DNA of 64,000 nt from Meridianimarinicoccus sp. MJW13 (GTDB lineage Bacteria > Pseudomonadota > Alphaproteobacteria > Rhodobacterales > Rhodobacteraceae): assembly GCF_014901205.1 (NCBI RefSeq), contig NZ_JACNMU010000001.1, forward strand, positions 124,001 through 188,000, in the 5' to 3' direction. Positions 45,132 to 53,604 of the stretch are shown here, piece by piece (position 1 is the first letter of the stretch; every line of letters starts with the position of its first letter). The notes beneath the pieces were generated by a model. It did not search any database. It had not been told where the DNA came from and was given only the letters and a program-made list of their open reading frames with translations. A program made the translations under genes and the position numbers.

Positions 45132-46636
45132 GCGTTGGCCATCACCGGCAGGGTGATGGTGGTGGCAGCGATCGCCGGCAGGACCGAGGCATCCACCACA
45201 TGCAGCCGCGAGGCTCCCGCCGGCCGCCCAAGGGGGTCCGCCCCCCGCGCGTCGGGCGTTTCGGACATGGGCAGGCTTGCCCCAACGTGAAAGCTGGAAC
45301 CGGGCGCGCCCAGCCGGGTGGCGAAGGGCAGCCCGGCCAACCCCAAGTGTTTCAGTCCCTTGGCCAGTGTACGCCCCGCAGATTGCAGGCGGGCATGGGT
45401 GTCTTCGGGCAAGCTGACCTGCGCCTGAAGCCGGCCATCGGCAGCCCGCCGCAGGATAATGCGGGCACAATGATCCGAATGCAGGAACAGTTGTGTCACG
45501 ATCAGCCGCCGCGCCAGCACCGGCCAGACCGGCGCACTGAAAGGCAGTTTCGCGCCATAGGTCTGCAGCAGATCACGAGCATAGAAATCGTTCCACGTAT
45601 ACACCTGCCCGTGCACCAGATGCGGCGAGACCGCGTCGTCGGACAATTCCACGAACATCTGCGGCAGCGTATGATGCGGCAATCGGTCGGGCCGCCGCCG
45701 GTTGGGCCGGATCTGCAGGGCAGGCAGGAACCCGTGCTGGCTTTCGCGAAGGGTCAGGCTGTCGGCTTCGAACCCGGTCGACGCCAGCAGAATCCGCGCC
45801 GTTTCCAGAACCCCGGCCGCCAGAAACAGCCGGTCGCCCGACACCCGGCGTCCGTCCGACAGGTGAACCTCGACGCCCGTATCGGTCTCGCCGATGGCGC
45901 GCACGATCTGTCCGGGGCGATGGTCCAGCCGGGGATCGCCCAGCATGTCGCGCAGCGTGTCTGCCGCCGACCACATGGTGCCGGTGGGACAGCCATGCAG
46001 GCACAATCCGCACTGTCGGCAATCGGCGCGCACCGCCTGTCGCGCCGCCCCGATGCGAAGGCCCTGCGCCGCCAGTTTGTCGGCGCGTGCCTCCGCCCGC
46101 GCCAGCAGCACCCGCGCTTGCGGCGAAGGCGTCAACAGCGACGGCGCTTCGGGCAAGCCGTCGGGCAGAAGGTCGGCCAGCGCATCGCGGCGCGCCGACA
46201 CTGGCAGGAATCCCAGCACCGCGCGGTAATGCGGCGCCAGATCCTGCGCCGTGATCGGCCAGCCCGCCATGTCGCGCGCCGCATAGGGCAGCACCGCCGT
46301 GCCCCAGAGGTTCGACAGCCCGCCCACAGCGCGCGAGGCGCGCAGGGCAACCGGCCCGGCCTCGGCAAAGGTTTCCGCCGCGGGCTCCATCGCGAAATCC
46401 GAGCCGAACTTGCGGATCTGACCCGGCGTGGCACCGTACTGACCGGATTTGTAGCGCGCCACATCCACCGCCGCCCACGTCGCGGGGTCTGCGTCTGCCA
46501 GCGCGTCACGCGCGCCTGCCTGTTCCGGCTCAAGCGTCTTGCCGCCGTCCAGAAGGATCACCGCGCGCCCCAGCGCCAGCCGCGCCTTCACGGCGGCAAT
46601 GCCGGAAGGGCCGGATCCGATGACGATATCGGCCAC
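45101..46636 (-). CDS. GMC-type oxidoreductase with a four-Cys motif, in glycan locus
   Basis: A 511-residue flavoprotein. The FAD motif is DIVIGSGPSGIAAVKARLAL, with RASRAVGGLSNLWG as the GMC loop and VGASLPMS plus ATTITLPVMANAY at the C-terminal substrate-binding part. The Cys cluster CRQCGLCLHGCPTG has a C-x2-C-x2-C-x3-C-P spacing that recalls ferredoxins. No signal peptide is present. It probably oxidises an alcohol group on a sugar or lipid-linked sugar. It lies 11 bases downstream of the epimerase gene, and both point against the flippase-GT4 genes. Confidence 0.75.
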   Translation of the reverse strand: MADIVIGSGPSGIAAVKARLALGRAVILLDGGKTLEPEQAGARDALADADPATWAAVDVARYKSGQYGATPGQIRKFGSDFAMEPAAETFAEAGPVALRASRAVGGLSNLWGTAVLPYAARDMAGWPITAQDLAPHYRAVLGFLPVSARRDALADLLPDGLPEAPSLLTPSPQARVLLARAEARADKLAAQGLRIGAARQAVRADCRQCGLCLHGCPTGTMWSAADTLRDMLGDPRLDHRPGQIVRAIGETDTGVEVHLSDGRRVSGDRLFLAAGVLETARILLASTGFEADSLTLRESQHGFLPALQIRPNRRRPDRLPHHTLPQMFVELSDDAVSPHLVHGQVYTWNDFYARDLLQTYGAKLPFSAPVWPVLARRLIVTQLFLHSDHCARIILRRAADGRLQAQVSLPEDTHARLQSAGRTLAKGLKHLGLAGLPFATRLGAPGSSFHVGASLPMSETPDARGADPLGRPAGASRLHVVDASVLPAIAATTITLPVMANAYRIATEAPA

Positions 46637-46647
46637 GGGGAAGCCCC

Positions 46648-47619
46648 TCAGCCAGCCATCTGGGCGCGTTTCTCGGCGATGATGTCGTCGATGATCTCGG
46701 ACAGGGGCCGCTCGGGCCGGAACCCGGTGACTTCTTTCAGGCGCGAGACATCCGGCAGGCGGCGGTTCATGTCCTCGAACCCCTCGGGATAGACCGTGTC
46801 ATAGGCGACCAGTTCGATCGACGAGGTCGATCCGGTGGCGGCGATCACCTGCTCGGCCAGCGCCTTGATCGACACTTCCTCGTCATTGGCGATGTTGAAC
46901 ACACGGCCCTGCGCCTCGGGGGTTTCCATCAGCCGCATCAGCGCCTCGATCACGTCTTTCACATGGCCGAAACAACGGGTCTGCTCGCCGGTGCCGTGCA
47001 CCTTCAGCGGACGGCCCTCCAGCGCGGCCTGCACGAAATTGGGCAGCACCATGCCATAGCGCCCGGTCTGGCGCGGCCCGGTGGTGTTGAAGAACCGCAG
47101 CACCACGACCGGCAGATCCTTTTCGCGGGCATAGGCCAGCGCCAGGAATTCATCCAGCATCTTGGCGCAGGCATAGGACCAGCGCAGGTTTTTGGTCGCC
47201 CCCAGCGTCAGGTCGTCGTCTTCCGAGAAGGGGAACTTGCGGGCCTTGCCGTAGACTTCCGAGGTCGAGGCCACATAGACCGGCGTCTTGTCGGTCAGGG
47301 CTGCGGTCAGCACGTTCTCGGTGCCGTTGATGTTGGTCAGGATGGAGCGGCTGGGTTCCTCCATGATCAACTTGACCCCGACAGCGGCGGCCAGGTGGAA
47401 GACCAGATCGGCCTCGGCCACCATCCGTTCGACAAGATCGCGATCCAGAATGTTGCCTTCGGTGAAAGTCACCTTGCCGCTGGCCATCGCGTCCGACAGA
47501 TTCTCAAGCCGCCCCGTGGACAGATCGTCCAGCACGTCAATGCTGTGCCCCTCGGCCACCAGCCGATCCGCCAGATGCGAGCCGATGAACCCTGCGCCGC
47601 CTGTGATCAATACCTTCAT
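46648..47619 (-). CDS. NAD-dependent epimerase/dehydratase (UDP-sugar epimerase type)
   Basis: An extended SDR of 323 residues. NAD binds at ITGGAGFIGSHLADRL, the active site is S120 and Y149xxxK153 (WSYACAKML), and RQTGRYGMVLPNF fits nucleotide-sugar binding. It resembles GalE-like and UDP-glucuronate epimerase-like enzymes; the actual sugar is not deducible. It heads a leftward pair with the GMC gene and faces the UDP-sugar dehydrogenase gene across a 260-base divergent region, so the two may share substrates. Confidence 0.85.
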   Translation of the reverse strand: MKVLITGGAGFIGSHLADRLVAEGHSIDVLDDLSTGRLENLSDAMASGKVTFTEGNILDRDLVERMVAEADLVFHLAAAVGVKLIMEEPSRSILTNINGTENVLTAALTDKTPVYVASTSEVYGKARKFPFSEDDDLTLGATKNLRWSYACAKMLDEFLALAYAREKDLPVVVLRFFNTTGPRQTGRYGMVLPNFVQAALEGRPLKVHGTGEQTRCFGHVKDVIEALMRLMETPEAQGRVFNIANDEEVSIKALAEQVIAATGSTSSIELVAYDTVYPEGFEDMNRRLPDVSRLKEVTGFRPERPLSEIIDDIIAEKRAQMAG

Positions 47620-47879
47620 GTCACCTGAAACCCTTCAAATCGTCCGTTGCTTCAAGGTCTAGCACCCCGTTTGCCCCGTGGCCAAGGCTGCGTCGTCGCA
47701 ATCGGGCGGGTTGGTGAATCCGCGGGCGTGCTGCCAGTCCGTTGACCAGAAGCGGGGCGCAACGCCCTGCCCCGCGACCTGACGCCGCGACAGTTTAACC
47801 AGATCGCCCTGCAACTCGTGGTTTGCTGCCGGAGTGTGCTAGGGTGGCCCGGTCCCTTTGTTCAACGCCGTATAGTCCC

Positions 47880-49229
47880 ATGAATACCGAGTTTTCGCTT
47901 AGCAGCACCCTGAAAGACAAAATCAAATCGGATCAGGCCCATGTGGCCGTGATCGGCCTAGGATACGTGGGGTTGCCCTTGGCCCTGACGGTGCATGAGG
48001 CCGGGTTCCGGGTGACCGGGGTGGATCTGAATTCCGACCGCGTGGCGGCGATCAATGCCGGCCAGCGGGTCATCACCTATCTGGCCGAGGATCGCATTGC
48101 CACTGCGGTGGCCAGCGGGCGGTTCGGGGCCAGCGACGATTTCGCCGCGATCCGCGCTGCCGACATCATCCTGATCTGCGTGCCAACCCCGCTGGACAGT
48201 GCCGGTGACCCTGATCTGGCCTATGTCCGCAAGGCCGGCGCCAGCCTGTCGGCGCATCTGCAACCCGGACAGCTGGTGGTGTTGGAAAGTACGGTCTGGC
48301 CCGGCGCGACCCAGACGGTGCTGCGCCCGCTGCTGGAAGACAGCGGCCTGAGCGCGGGCAAGGACTTCTTCCTGGGGTTCTCGCCCGAGCGCGAGGATCC
48401 CGGCAACGAAGTGCATCACACCAACACCATCCCCAAGATCGTCGGTGGCGACGATCCCGCCACCCGCGACCTGCTGAAGACCTTCTACGAAAAGGTCGTG
48501 TCCCAGGCGGTGCCGGTGGACAGTTGCGCCATCGCCGAGGCGGTGAAACTGGTGGAAAACACCTTCCGTACCGTGAACATCGCCTATGTGAACGAAATGA
48601 AGGTGGCGCTGGACCAGATGGGCATCGACATCTGGGACGTGATTCCCGCCGCCGCCACCAAGCCGTTCGGCTACATGCCCTTCTATCCCGGTCCCGGGAT
48701 CGGCGGCGACTGCATCCCGGTGTCGCCGGTGTTCCTGTCGTGGCGGGCCCGCGACGTGGGATCCTCGCTGCCGCTGGTCGATCTGGCGCGCAGCTACACA
48801 GACACCACCCCGGCGACCATCGCCCAACGGATCATCGCCGATGTGTCGGTCAAGGCCGGTGTGGCGGCGGCGCAAGCCCGGGTGCTGCTGCTGGGCGTGT
48901 CCTACAAGAAAGATATCGAAGACAGCCGCGTCAGCCCGGCCATTGCCATCCTGCGTCATCTGGAAGCCGCGGGCGTCACGGTGGACTACCACGATCCCTA
49001 TTTCCCGGTGATGCCCCTGACCCGCGACGATCCCGATCTGGCGGGCCGTCAAAGCATCGATCTGAGCGCCGGGGCGCTGGCGGGCTATGATGCGGTGCTG
49101 GTGACCACGGATCACACCCATGTGGACTACGCGCTGGTGGCCGAACATGCCCGTCTGGTGTTCGACAGCCGCAACGTCTTTGACGGGCGGGGCATCGTGA
49201 TCGACCGGGGCAAGTTCACCAAGGTCTGA
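47880..49229 (+). CDS. wbpA: nucleotide sugar dehydrogenase (UDP-N-acetylglucosamine 6-dehydrogenase type)
   Basis: A 449-residue UDP-sugar 6-dehydrogenase. Domains run in order: NAD-binding VAVIGLGYVGLPLALTVHE, the central helix VKLVENTFRTVNIAYVNEM, and the catalytic Cys278 in GPGIGGDCIPVSP. The UDP-binding C-domain carries LLGVSYKKDIEDSRVSP. The sequence is closer to WbpA/WecC (N-acetylhexosamine uronate) than to plain UDP-glucose dehydrogenases. It would supply an acidic sugar. The ATG at 47880 starts the normal-length protein. Confidence 0.87.
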   Translation: MNTEFSLSSTLKDKIKSDQAHVAVIGLGYVGLPLALTVHEAGFRVTGVDLNSDRVAAINAGQRVITYLAEDRIATAVASGRFGASDDFAAIRAADIILICVPTPLDSAGDPDLAYVRKAGASLSAHLQPGQLVVLESTVWPGATQTVLRPLLEDSGLSAGKDFFLGFSPEREDPGNEVHHTNTIPKIVGGDDPATRDLLKTFYEKVVSQAVPVDSCAIAEAVKLVENTFRTVNIAYVNEMKVALDQMGIDIWDVIPAAATKPFGYMPFYPGPGIGGDCIPVSPVFLSWRARDVGSSLPLVDLARSYTDTTPATIAQRIIADVSVKAGVAAAQARVLLLGVSYKKDIEDSRVSPAIAILRHLEAAGVTVDYHDPYFPVMPLTRDDPDLAGRQSIDLSAGALAGYDAVLVTTDHTHVDYALVAEHARLVFDSRNVFDGRGIVIDRGKFTKV

Positions 49230-49266
49230 CCCCTTCCCGCAATCCCTGATTTCCTTCTCTGACATG

Positions 49267-49294
49267 GACAAGGCCGCCACGGCGTGGCCTTGTC
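49267..49294 (+). terminator. hairpin after the nucleotide sugar dehydrogenase gene
   Basis: A perfect 9-bp stem (GACAAGGCC with GGCCTTGTC) around a 10-base loop lies between this gene and the potassium channel gene. It has no T tract. It is the only symmetric structure in the 95-base gap. Confidence 0.5.
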
Positions 49295-49324
49295 TGTATA
49301 ACCGTCTCGCGAGAACTGTCGAAG

Positions 49325-50041
49325 ATGACCGTGCTGAAACGCTATCACGCCGCCGTTGCCCGCCGCAGGTGGAGCCTGCTGCTTGTCCTTCTGGTCGTCA
49401 GCATGTTGCTGGAGCCCGCCTTCGGCAAGGCGAACTGGGTGGAAACACTCACGCTTTGTCTGCTGGCCCTGACTTTCATCGGCACCATCCAGTCCGCCAA
49501 TGTTGCCGGGCAAAAGCAGGTTGTGGGAAATTTCATTGTCGTGATCTGGTTCCTGACCAGTATGGTGGACAGGTTCGGATTTGACACCGGTTCGCTTCTG
49601 GCAGTCGAGACCGCCTTTCTGCTGGGTGGCACCCTGTGGCTGGTCTTTACCTATCTGATGCGCGAGCGCGCCGGCAGCTTCGACAGCCTGATGGGGGCCG
49701 TGTTCGGCTATGTGCTGTTGGCGTTGGTCTGGTCGGTTCTCTATCTTCACATTGAAAACCTGCGGCCCGGCGCCTTTGCCCTGCGCGACGGTCCCGCCGA
49801 GCATGGCCAGCTAGTCTATTTCAGCCTGGTGACCATCACCACGCTGGGCTATGGCGATATTCTTCCGGTGGATCCCCTAGCCCGGATCTGCGCCGGGTTC
49901 GAGGCCGCCGTCGGAACCCTGTATGTCGCGGTGCTGATCGGCAGTATCGTGGGGGCGTTTGGCAATTCGGTCCGACCGCGCCACACTTCGTCCTCACGCC
50001 CCCCGTCCGATCCGGGCGCATCCGAAAGGCCAGATTCATGA
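49325..50041 (+). CDS. two-pore-domain-like potassium channel family protein
   Basis: A 238-residue ion channel with about six membrane segments and one pore loop. The selectivity filter is TITTLGYGDILP. There is no RCK/TrkA-N domain; instead a short Pro/Ser-rich cytoplasmic tail (SSSRPPSDPGASERPDS) closes the protein. K+ conduction is a strong family inference. Its stop overlaps the ATG of the AI-2E-type permease gene by 4 bases, so they are made together. Confidence 0.82.
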   Translation: MTVLKRYHAAVARRRWSLLLVLLVVSMLLEPAFGKANWVETLTLCLLALTFIGTIQSANVAGQKQVVGNFIVVIWFLTSMVDRFGFDTGSLLAVETAFLLGGTLWLVFTYLMRERAGSFDSLMGAVFGYVLLALVWSVLYLHIENLRPGAFALRDGPAEHGQLVYFSLVTITTLGYGDILPVDPLARICAGFEAAVGTLYVAVLIGSIVGAFGNSVRPRHTSSSRPPSDPGASERPDS

Positions 50042-51144
50042 CCGACGCTCCCGCCCCCAAACCATCCCGCAGCACGGACGCCATCGCCATCGACGTGGCC
50101 ATCCGCATGGGGTTTCTGGCGCTTTTTGCCTATCTGTCACTGCGGCTGGTGGCGCCTTTCGCGGCGATCGTGACCTGGTCGGTCGTCCTGGCGGTGGCGT
50201 TGCACCCGGTCTATGCGTGGCTGGCGGCCCGTCTGGGCGGCCGCAGGAAACTGGCGGCAACCCTGCTGACGCTGGTCGGGCTATCGGTCATCCTGGGCCC
50301 GGCGGCGGCGCTGGTCACCAGCACCGTCCGGTCGGTCGCCGGTTTTGCCGAGAAGATCCGCACCCAGTCCCTTGAATTGAAGGTGCCGACGTGGCTGGCC
50401 GATATCCCGGTGATCGGTCCCAATCTGAACGACGCCTGGACCATGTTGACCGGCAATCTGGAAACCTTCCTGCATGACTATGGCGCAACGGTCCTGAACC
50501 TGGGCACTCATCTGCTGGAAATCGCCGCCGGTCTGGCGGGCGGCATCCTGCAATTCACCATCTCGATGATCATCGCCGGGTTCCTTTTCCTGCCGGGTCA
50601 GAAACTGGCCGACGGCATCCGGCATTTCGGGCGTCGGATCATTGGCGACCGTGGGGCGGGTTTCGTGGACCTGGCCGGTGCCACGATCCGCAACGTGGCG
50701 CGCGGCGTGATCGGGGTGTCGCTGCTGCAGGCAATGCTGCTGGGCATCGGTCTGATCGTGGCCGGAGTACCGGCGGCAGGGCTGTTCGCGCTGGCCGCCC
50801 TGATCCTGGCCATCGTCCAGGTCGGCGCGGCGGTGGTGATCCTGCCGCTGGTGATCTGGGCCTGGACCTCGATGGGGACGTTGCCGGCCCTGCTGTTCAC
50901 CGCCTATATGGTCCCGGTCGCCACCGTCGACAACATTCTGCGGCCCATCGTTATGGCGCAGGGTCTGACCACGCCGATGCTGGTGATCCTGCTGGGCGTG
51001 ATCGGCGGCACGTTGTCCTTCGGGTTGATCGGCCTGTTCATGGGACCGATCGTGCTGGCGGTGTTCTATGAGCTGCTGATGTTCTGGGTGGAAGCCCCAA
51101 CAGCCAAGGACGCACCGGACAGCGCCCCCCCCACCGAAGACTGA
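50038..51144 (+). CDS. AI-2E family transporter (channel-linked copy)
   Basis: A 368-residue permease of the same family as the stress-island copy, but clearly diverged. The N-terminus FLALFAYLSLRLVAPFAAIV and a helix bundle near 210-340, including PVATVDNILRPIVMAQGL and GLIGLFMGPIVLAVFYELL, are typical. Translational coupling to a potassium channel suggests ion- or osmolyte-linked transport rather than quorum signalling. The substrate is unknown. Confidence 0.85.
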   Translation: MTDAPAPKPSRSTDAIAIDVAIRMGFLALFAYLSLRLVAPFAAIVTWSVVLAVALHPVYAWLAARLGGRRKLAATLLTLVGLSVILGPAAALVTSTVRSVAGFAEKIRTQSLELKVPTWLADIPVIGPNLNDAWTMLTGNLETFLHDYGATVLNLGTHLLEIAAGLAGGILQFTISMIIAGFLFLPGQKLADGIRHFGRRIIGDRGAGFVDLAGATIRNVARGVIGVSLLQAMLLGIGLIVAGVPAAGLFALAALILAIVQVGAAVVILPLVIWAWTSMGTLPALLFTAYMVPVATVDNILRPIVMAQGLTTPMLVILLGVIGGTLSFGLIGLFMGPIVLAVFYELLMFWVEAPTAKDAPDSAPPTED

Positions 51145-51148
51145 CGCC

Positions 51149-53173
51149 TCAGCGCAGCCCGGTCAGCGCGGCCAGATCCCAGACCGGACGCGGTCCGTCT
51201 TTCGGCCCGGTTCCGAACAGGATGCGCCGCGGCACGTAGAACCGCGCGTTGACCGAGGATTGCGCCAGTGTCGGCAGCAAGCCGACCTCGGCCGCCTCGG
51301 GCGAGGTCGCCACCAGGACATGACCGTCGCTTTCGGCCATCAGCACCTCGCCTGGCAGCGCAGCCCCCTTGCGCATGATGAATTCTGGCGGCATGTCCGG
51401 CAGATCTGTCGAGGTGACGTAGTAATACAGCATGATCGGCGAGGCTGCGCCGCGCACCAGCCCCTCGGTGGCAAGCGCCTGTTCCGAAAAGGCGAGGCTG
51501 ATCAGATCCTGAAGAACCCGGACATCCTCGGCGTGAAACGCGCCCGGATCGATGGACTCCAGACGCCAGCCGGCGGCAAAGGACGTGCTGGCAGTGTTCG
51601 GCGCCCAATCGTCGGGCCGCGCCAGCCACAGGCCCGCCGCCACACCGGCCAGTGCCAGCCCGGTCGCCAGCCGCGGACGCGTCACCACCGGCGCCAGACG
51701 CCAGAACACGATCAGCGACAGGATCGGCACCGGCGCGAAATGATGCGGCAACACGCGGTAAGCCTGCAGGTAGAACAGCGCGAAATATCCCAGCGCCACC
51801 AGCGACAAGGCCCGCGACAGGCGGTCCTGCCAGAACCACGTCAGCACCGCCAGGCCCGGCAGCAACCCGCAAGGTACCAGCCAGAACCAGAACCGCTCGA
51901 CCTCGGCGACCGAGACAAAGCGCAACCGGCGCAGCAGGTTGCCCGAACTGAACTCATCCCCCGGCACCGGCAGGCCGAAATGCACCATGACCATTGGTGC
52001 CACCATGGTCACCGCCATGGCCGCCACCGTCAGCCCCCCGGCCAGAAACAGGCGCGCCCAGGGAATCGGCCGCCAGACCAGGAACACCGCGCCAAGCCAC
52101 ATGCCGATCAGGCCCACCGCCGAGGGGATCGACAGCAGCAGCAGCAGCAGAAAGGCGAACAGCCAGAGGTATTCGCGCTGCAGGAAGAACCAGATGACCC
52201 CCAGCGCGGCCACCACCACCAGCGGTTCGCGCGCCAGCGGCAGGGCAATATCTGCAAACGACGGATGATAGGTGGCGTGCCACCCGAGGGTGGCGGCGAA
52301 CAGCACCAGCGCCAGACCAAGGGCGACCACCGCCCCGTTGCCAAGCGGTGCCGGACGGCGCCAGCGCACCAGCCCCAGAACCGCCACCGTCAGGAAGGAC
52401 ATCTGCGGCAGCACCGACAACCGCGCGGACAATTCGTTCTCGCCGAAAAACCGCAGGGTGAAAGAGCTGAACACCACCGCCGACGAGGTGGACAAGGACG
52501 GGTAAGAGGCCATGTTACCCGCCTCTTTCGGCCAGAAAGGCGAGCCGGTCAGGACCATGTTGCGCAGGGAATAATAGCTGTGCACCCCGTCGCCATTGAA
52601 GTTCTCCCAGACGAATTTCGGCAGCAGCAGGGCCAGCAGCAGCAAGGGCACCGCCAACAGCGCGGCCATGTCCTGTCCGGCGTTCAGGGCCGCGCCCTCG
52701 GGCAATCCGCGATGCGCCACCAGCAGGGCACCGGGCAGCGCCGACAGGATCAGAAACAGACTGAACCCAACCCCGGTCAGAGGCTGGGGAAGCACCAGCG
52801 AAACAACACCGGGCGCCAGCGTCAGCCACAGCATCGACCAGATCAGCCCCTTGAGGACCACCGAGGTCATGCCTTGCACAGGTCCCGACAGCCCCAGCGC
52901 CAGAAGGATACCCGGTGCATAGATCAGGGCCGAACTGGCCAACGCGGTGACCGCAACCCCCAGATAGATGACCAGCGATCCCTGCCCCACGGGCCGGGTT
53001 GTGGCAAACTCGGCCACCGGTCCGGCGAAGGTCGACAGAACGGCCAATATCAGCAGACCAAGGCCAAGCCCGATGCCCAATCCGCCCATCCGATTCAGTG
53101 CCTGTGCGCTTTGCAAATCAAGGTTCCCGTCTTGCACGATGGCCGGCGATCCGCGGCACTCGGGGAGATACAT
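51149..53173 (-). CDS. large polytopic membrane protein of unknown function
   Basis: A 674-residue protein with about 14 hydrophobic segments and a soluble C-terminal region of about 130 residues. The loop ENFNGDGVHSYYSLRNMVLT carries an acidic residue after the first helices, as in GT-C-fold glycosyltransferases. I do not recognise a named family. The start has no convincing ribosome-binding site; an internal ATG (MGGLGIGLGLGLL) near 53093 is an alternative that removes a poorly hydrophobic leader. It converges with the AI-2E-type gene. Confidence 0.55.
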   Translation of the reverse strand: MYLPECRGSPAIVQDGNLDLQSAQALNRMGGLGIGLGLGLLILAVLSTFAGPVAEFATTRPVGQGSLVIYLGVAVTALASSALIYAPGILLALGLSGPVQGMTSVVLKGLIWSMLWLTLAPGVVSLVLPQPLTGVGFSLFLILSALPGALLVAHRGLPEGAALNAGQDMAALLAVPLLLLALLLPKFVWENFNGDGVHSYYSLRNMVLTGSPFWPKEAGNMASYPSLSTSSAVVFSSFTLRFFGENELSARLSVLPQMSFLTVAVLGLVRWRRPAPLGNGAVVALGLALVLFAATLGWHATYHPSFADIALPLAREPLVVVAALGVIWFFLQREYLWLFAFLLLLLLSIPSAVGLIGMWLGAVFLVWRPIPWARLFLAGGLTVAAMAVTMVAPMVMVHFGLPVPGDEFSSGNLLRRLRFVSVAEVERFWFWLVPCGLLPGLAVLTWFWQDRLSRALSLVALGYFALFYLQAYRVLPHHFAPVPILSLIVFWRLAPVVTRPRLATGLALAGVAAGLWLARPDDWAPNTASTSFAAGWRLESIDPGAFHAEDVRVLQDLISLAFSEQALATEGLVRGAASPIMLYYYVTSTDLPDMPPEFIMRKGAALPGEVLMAESDGHVLVATSPEAAEVGLLPTLAQSSVNARFYVPRRILFGTGPKDGPRPVWDLAALTGLR

Positions 53174-53351
53174 TCATATCCGGATAGTCATCCCTGCCCA
53201 TTGAGGAAACTCAAGCAGGGCTTTCCTGCCCGCGTCGATGTTTCTCGATTCGGACCCGTCATAACGTGTTGCGGGAAACAACAGGTTTCCAGAATGCCCG
53301 ACGGACATTGTGCCGCAAAACCGGGCCGACCAAGGATGTGAGAGGGGGAAC

Positions 53352-53428
53352 TGGTAGCGGAGGAGGGACTTGAACCCCCGACACGCGGATTATGATTCCG
53401 CTGCTCTAACCAACTGAGCTACTCCGCC
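53352..53428 (-). tRNA. tRNA-Met (anticodon CAU, elongator type)
   Basis: A 77-base cloverleaf with encoded CCA. The acceptor stem is GGCGGAG, the D-arm GCTCAGTTGGTTAGAGC, and the anticodon stem GCGGA/TCCGC closes the loop ATCATAA, giving CAU. The T-arm is GGGGGTTCAAGTCCC. The paired first acceptor base excludes initiator tRNA. A tRNA-Ile2 with lysidine is possible in principle but the stem fits alphaproteobacterial elongator tRNA-Met. Confidence 0.9.
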
Positions 53429-53604
53429 AGAGAGTGCGCGCTGACTAAGAGACTGGGGCGGACCCGTCAAGAGTGAAATCCCGAAATCGGGGAAGTTTCT
53501 GGGCAGCGCTCTCGCGCGGGTGTGACAGAAGCACAATGGACACCAGCGCTCGCCGTGATAGCCAGTGGTCGGGGCGTTCTGGCCCCGCTCGGACGGAGGC
53601 CCCC

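Noticed and set aside
51260-53341. A 693-codon rightward open frame rich in Gln, Arg and His
   Set aside because: It is antisense to the polytopic membrane protein. The composition is typical of the complement of hydrophobic coding DNA.
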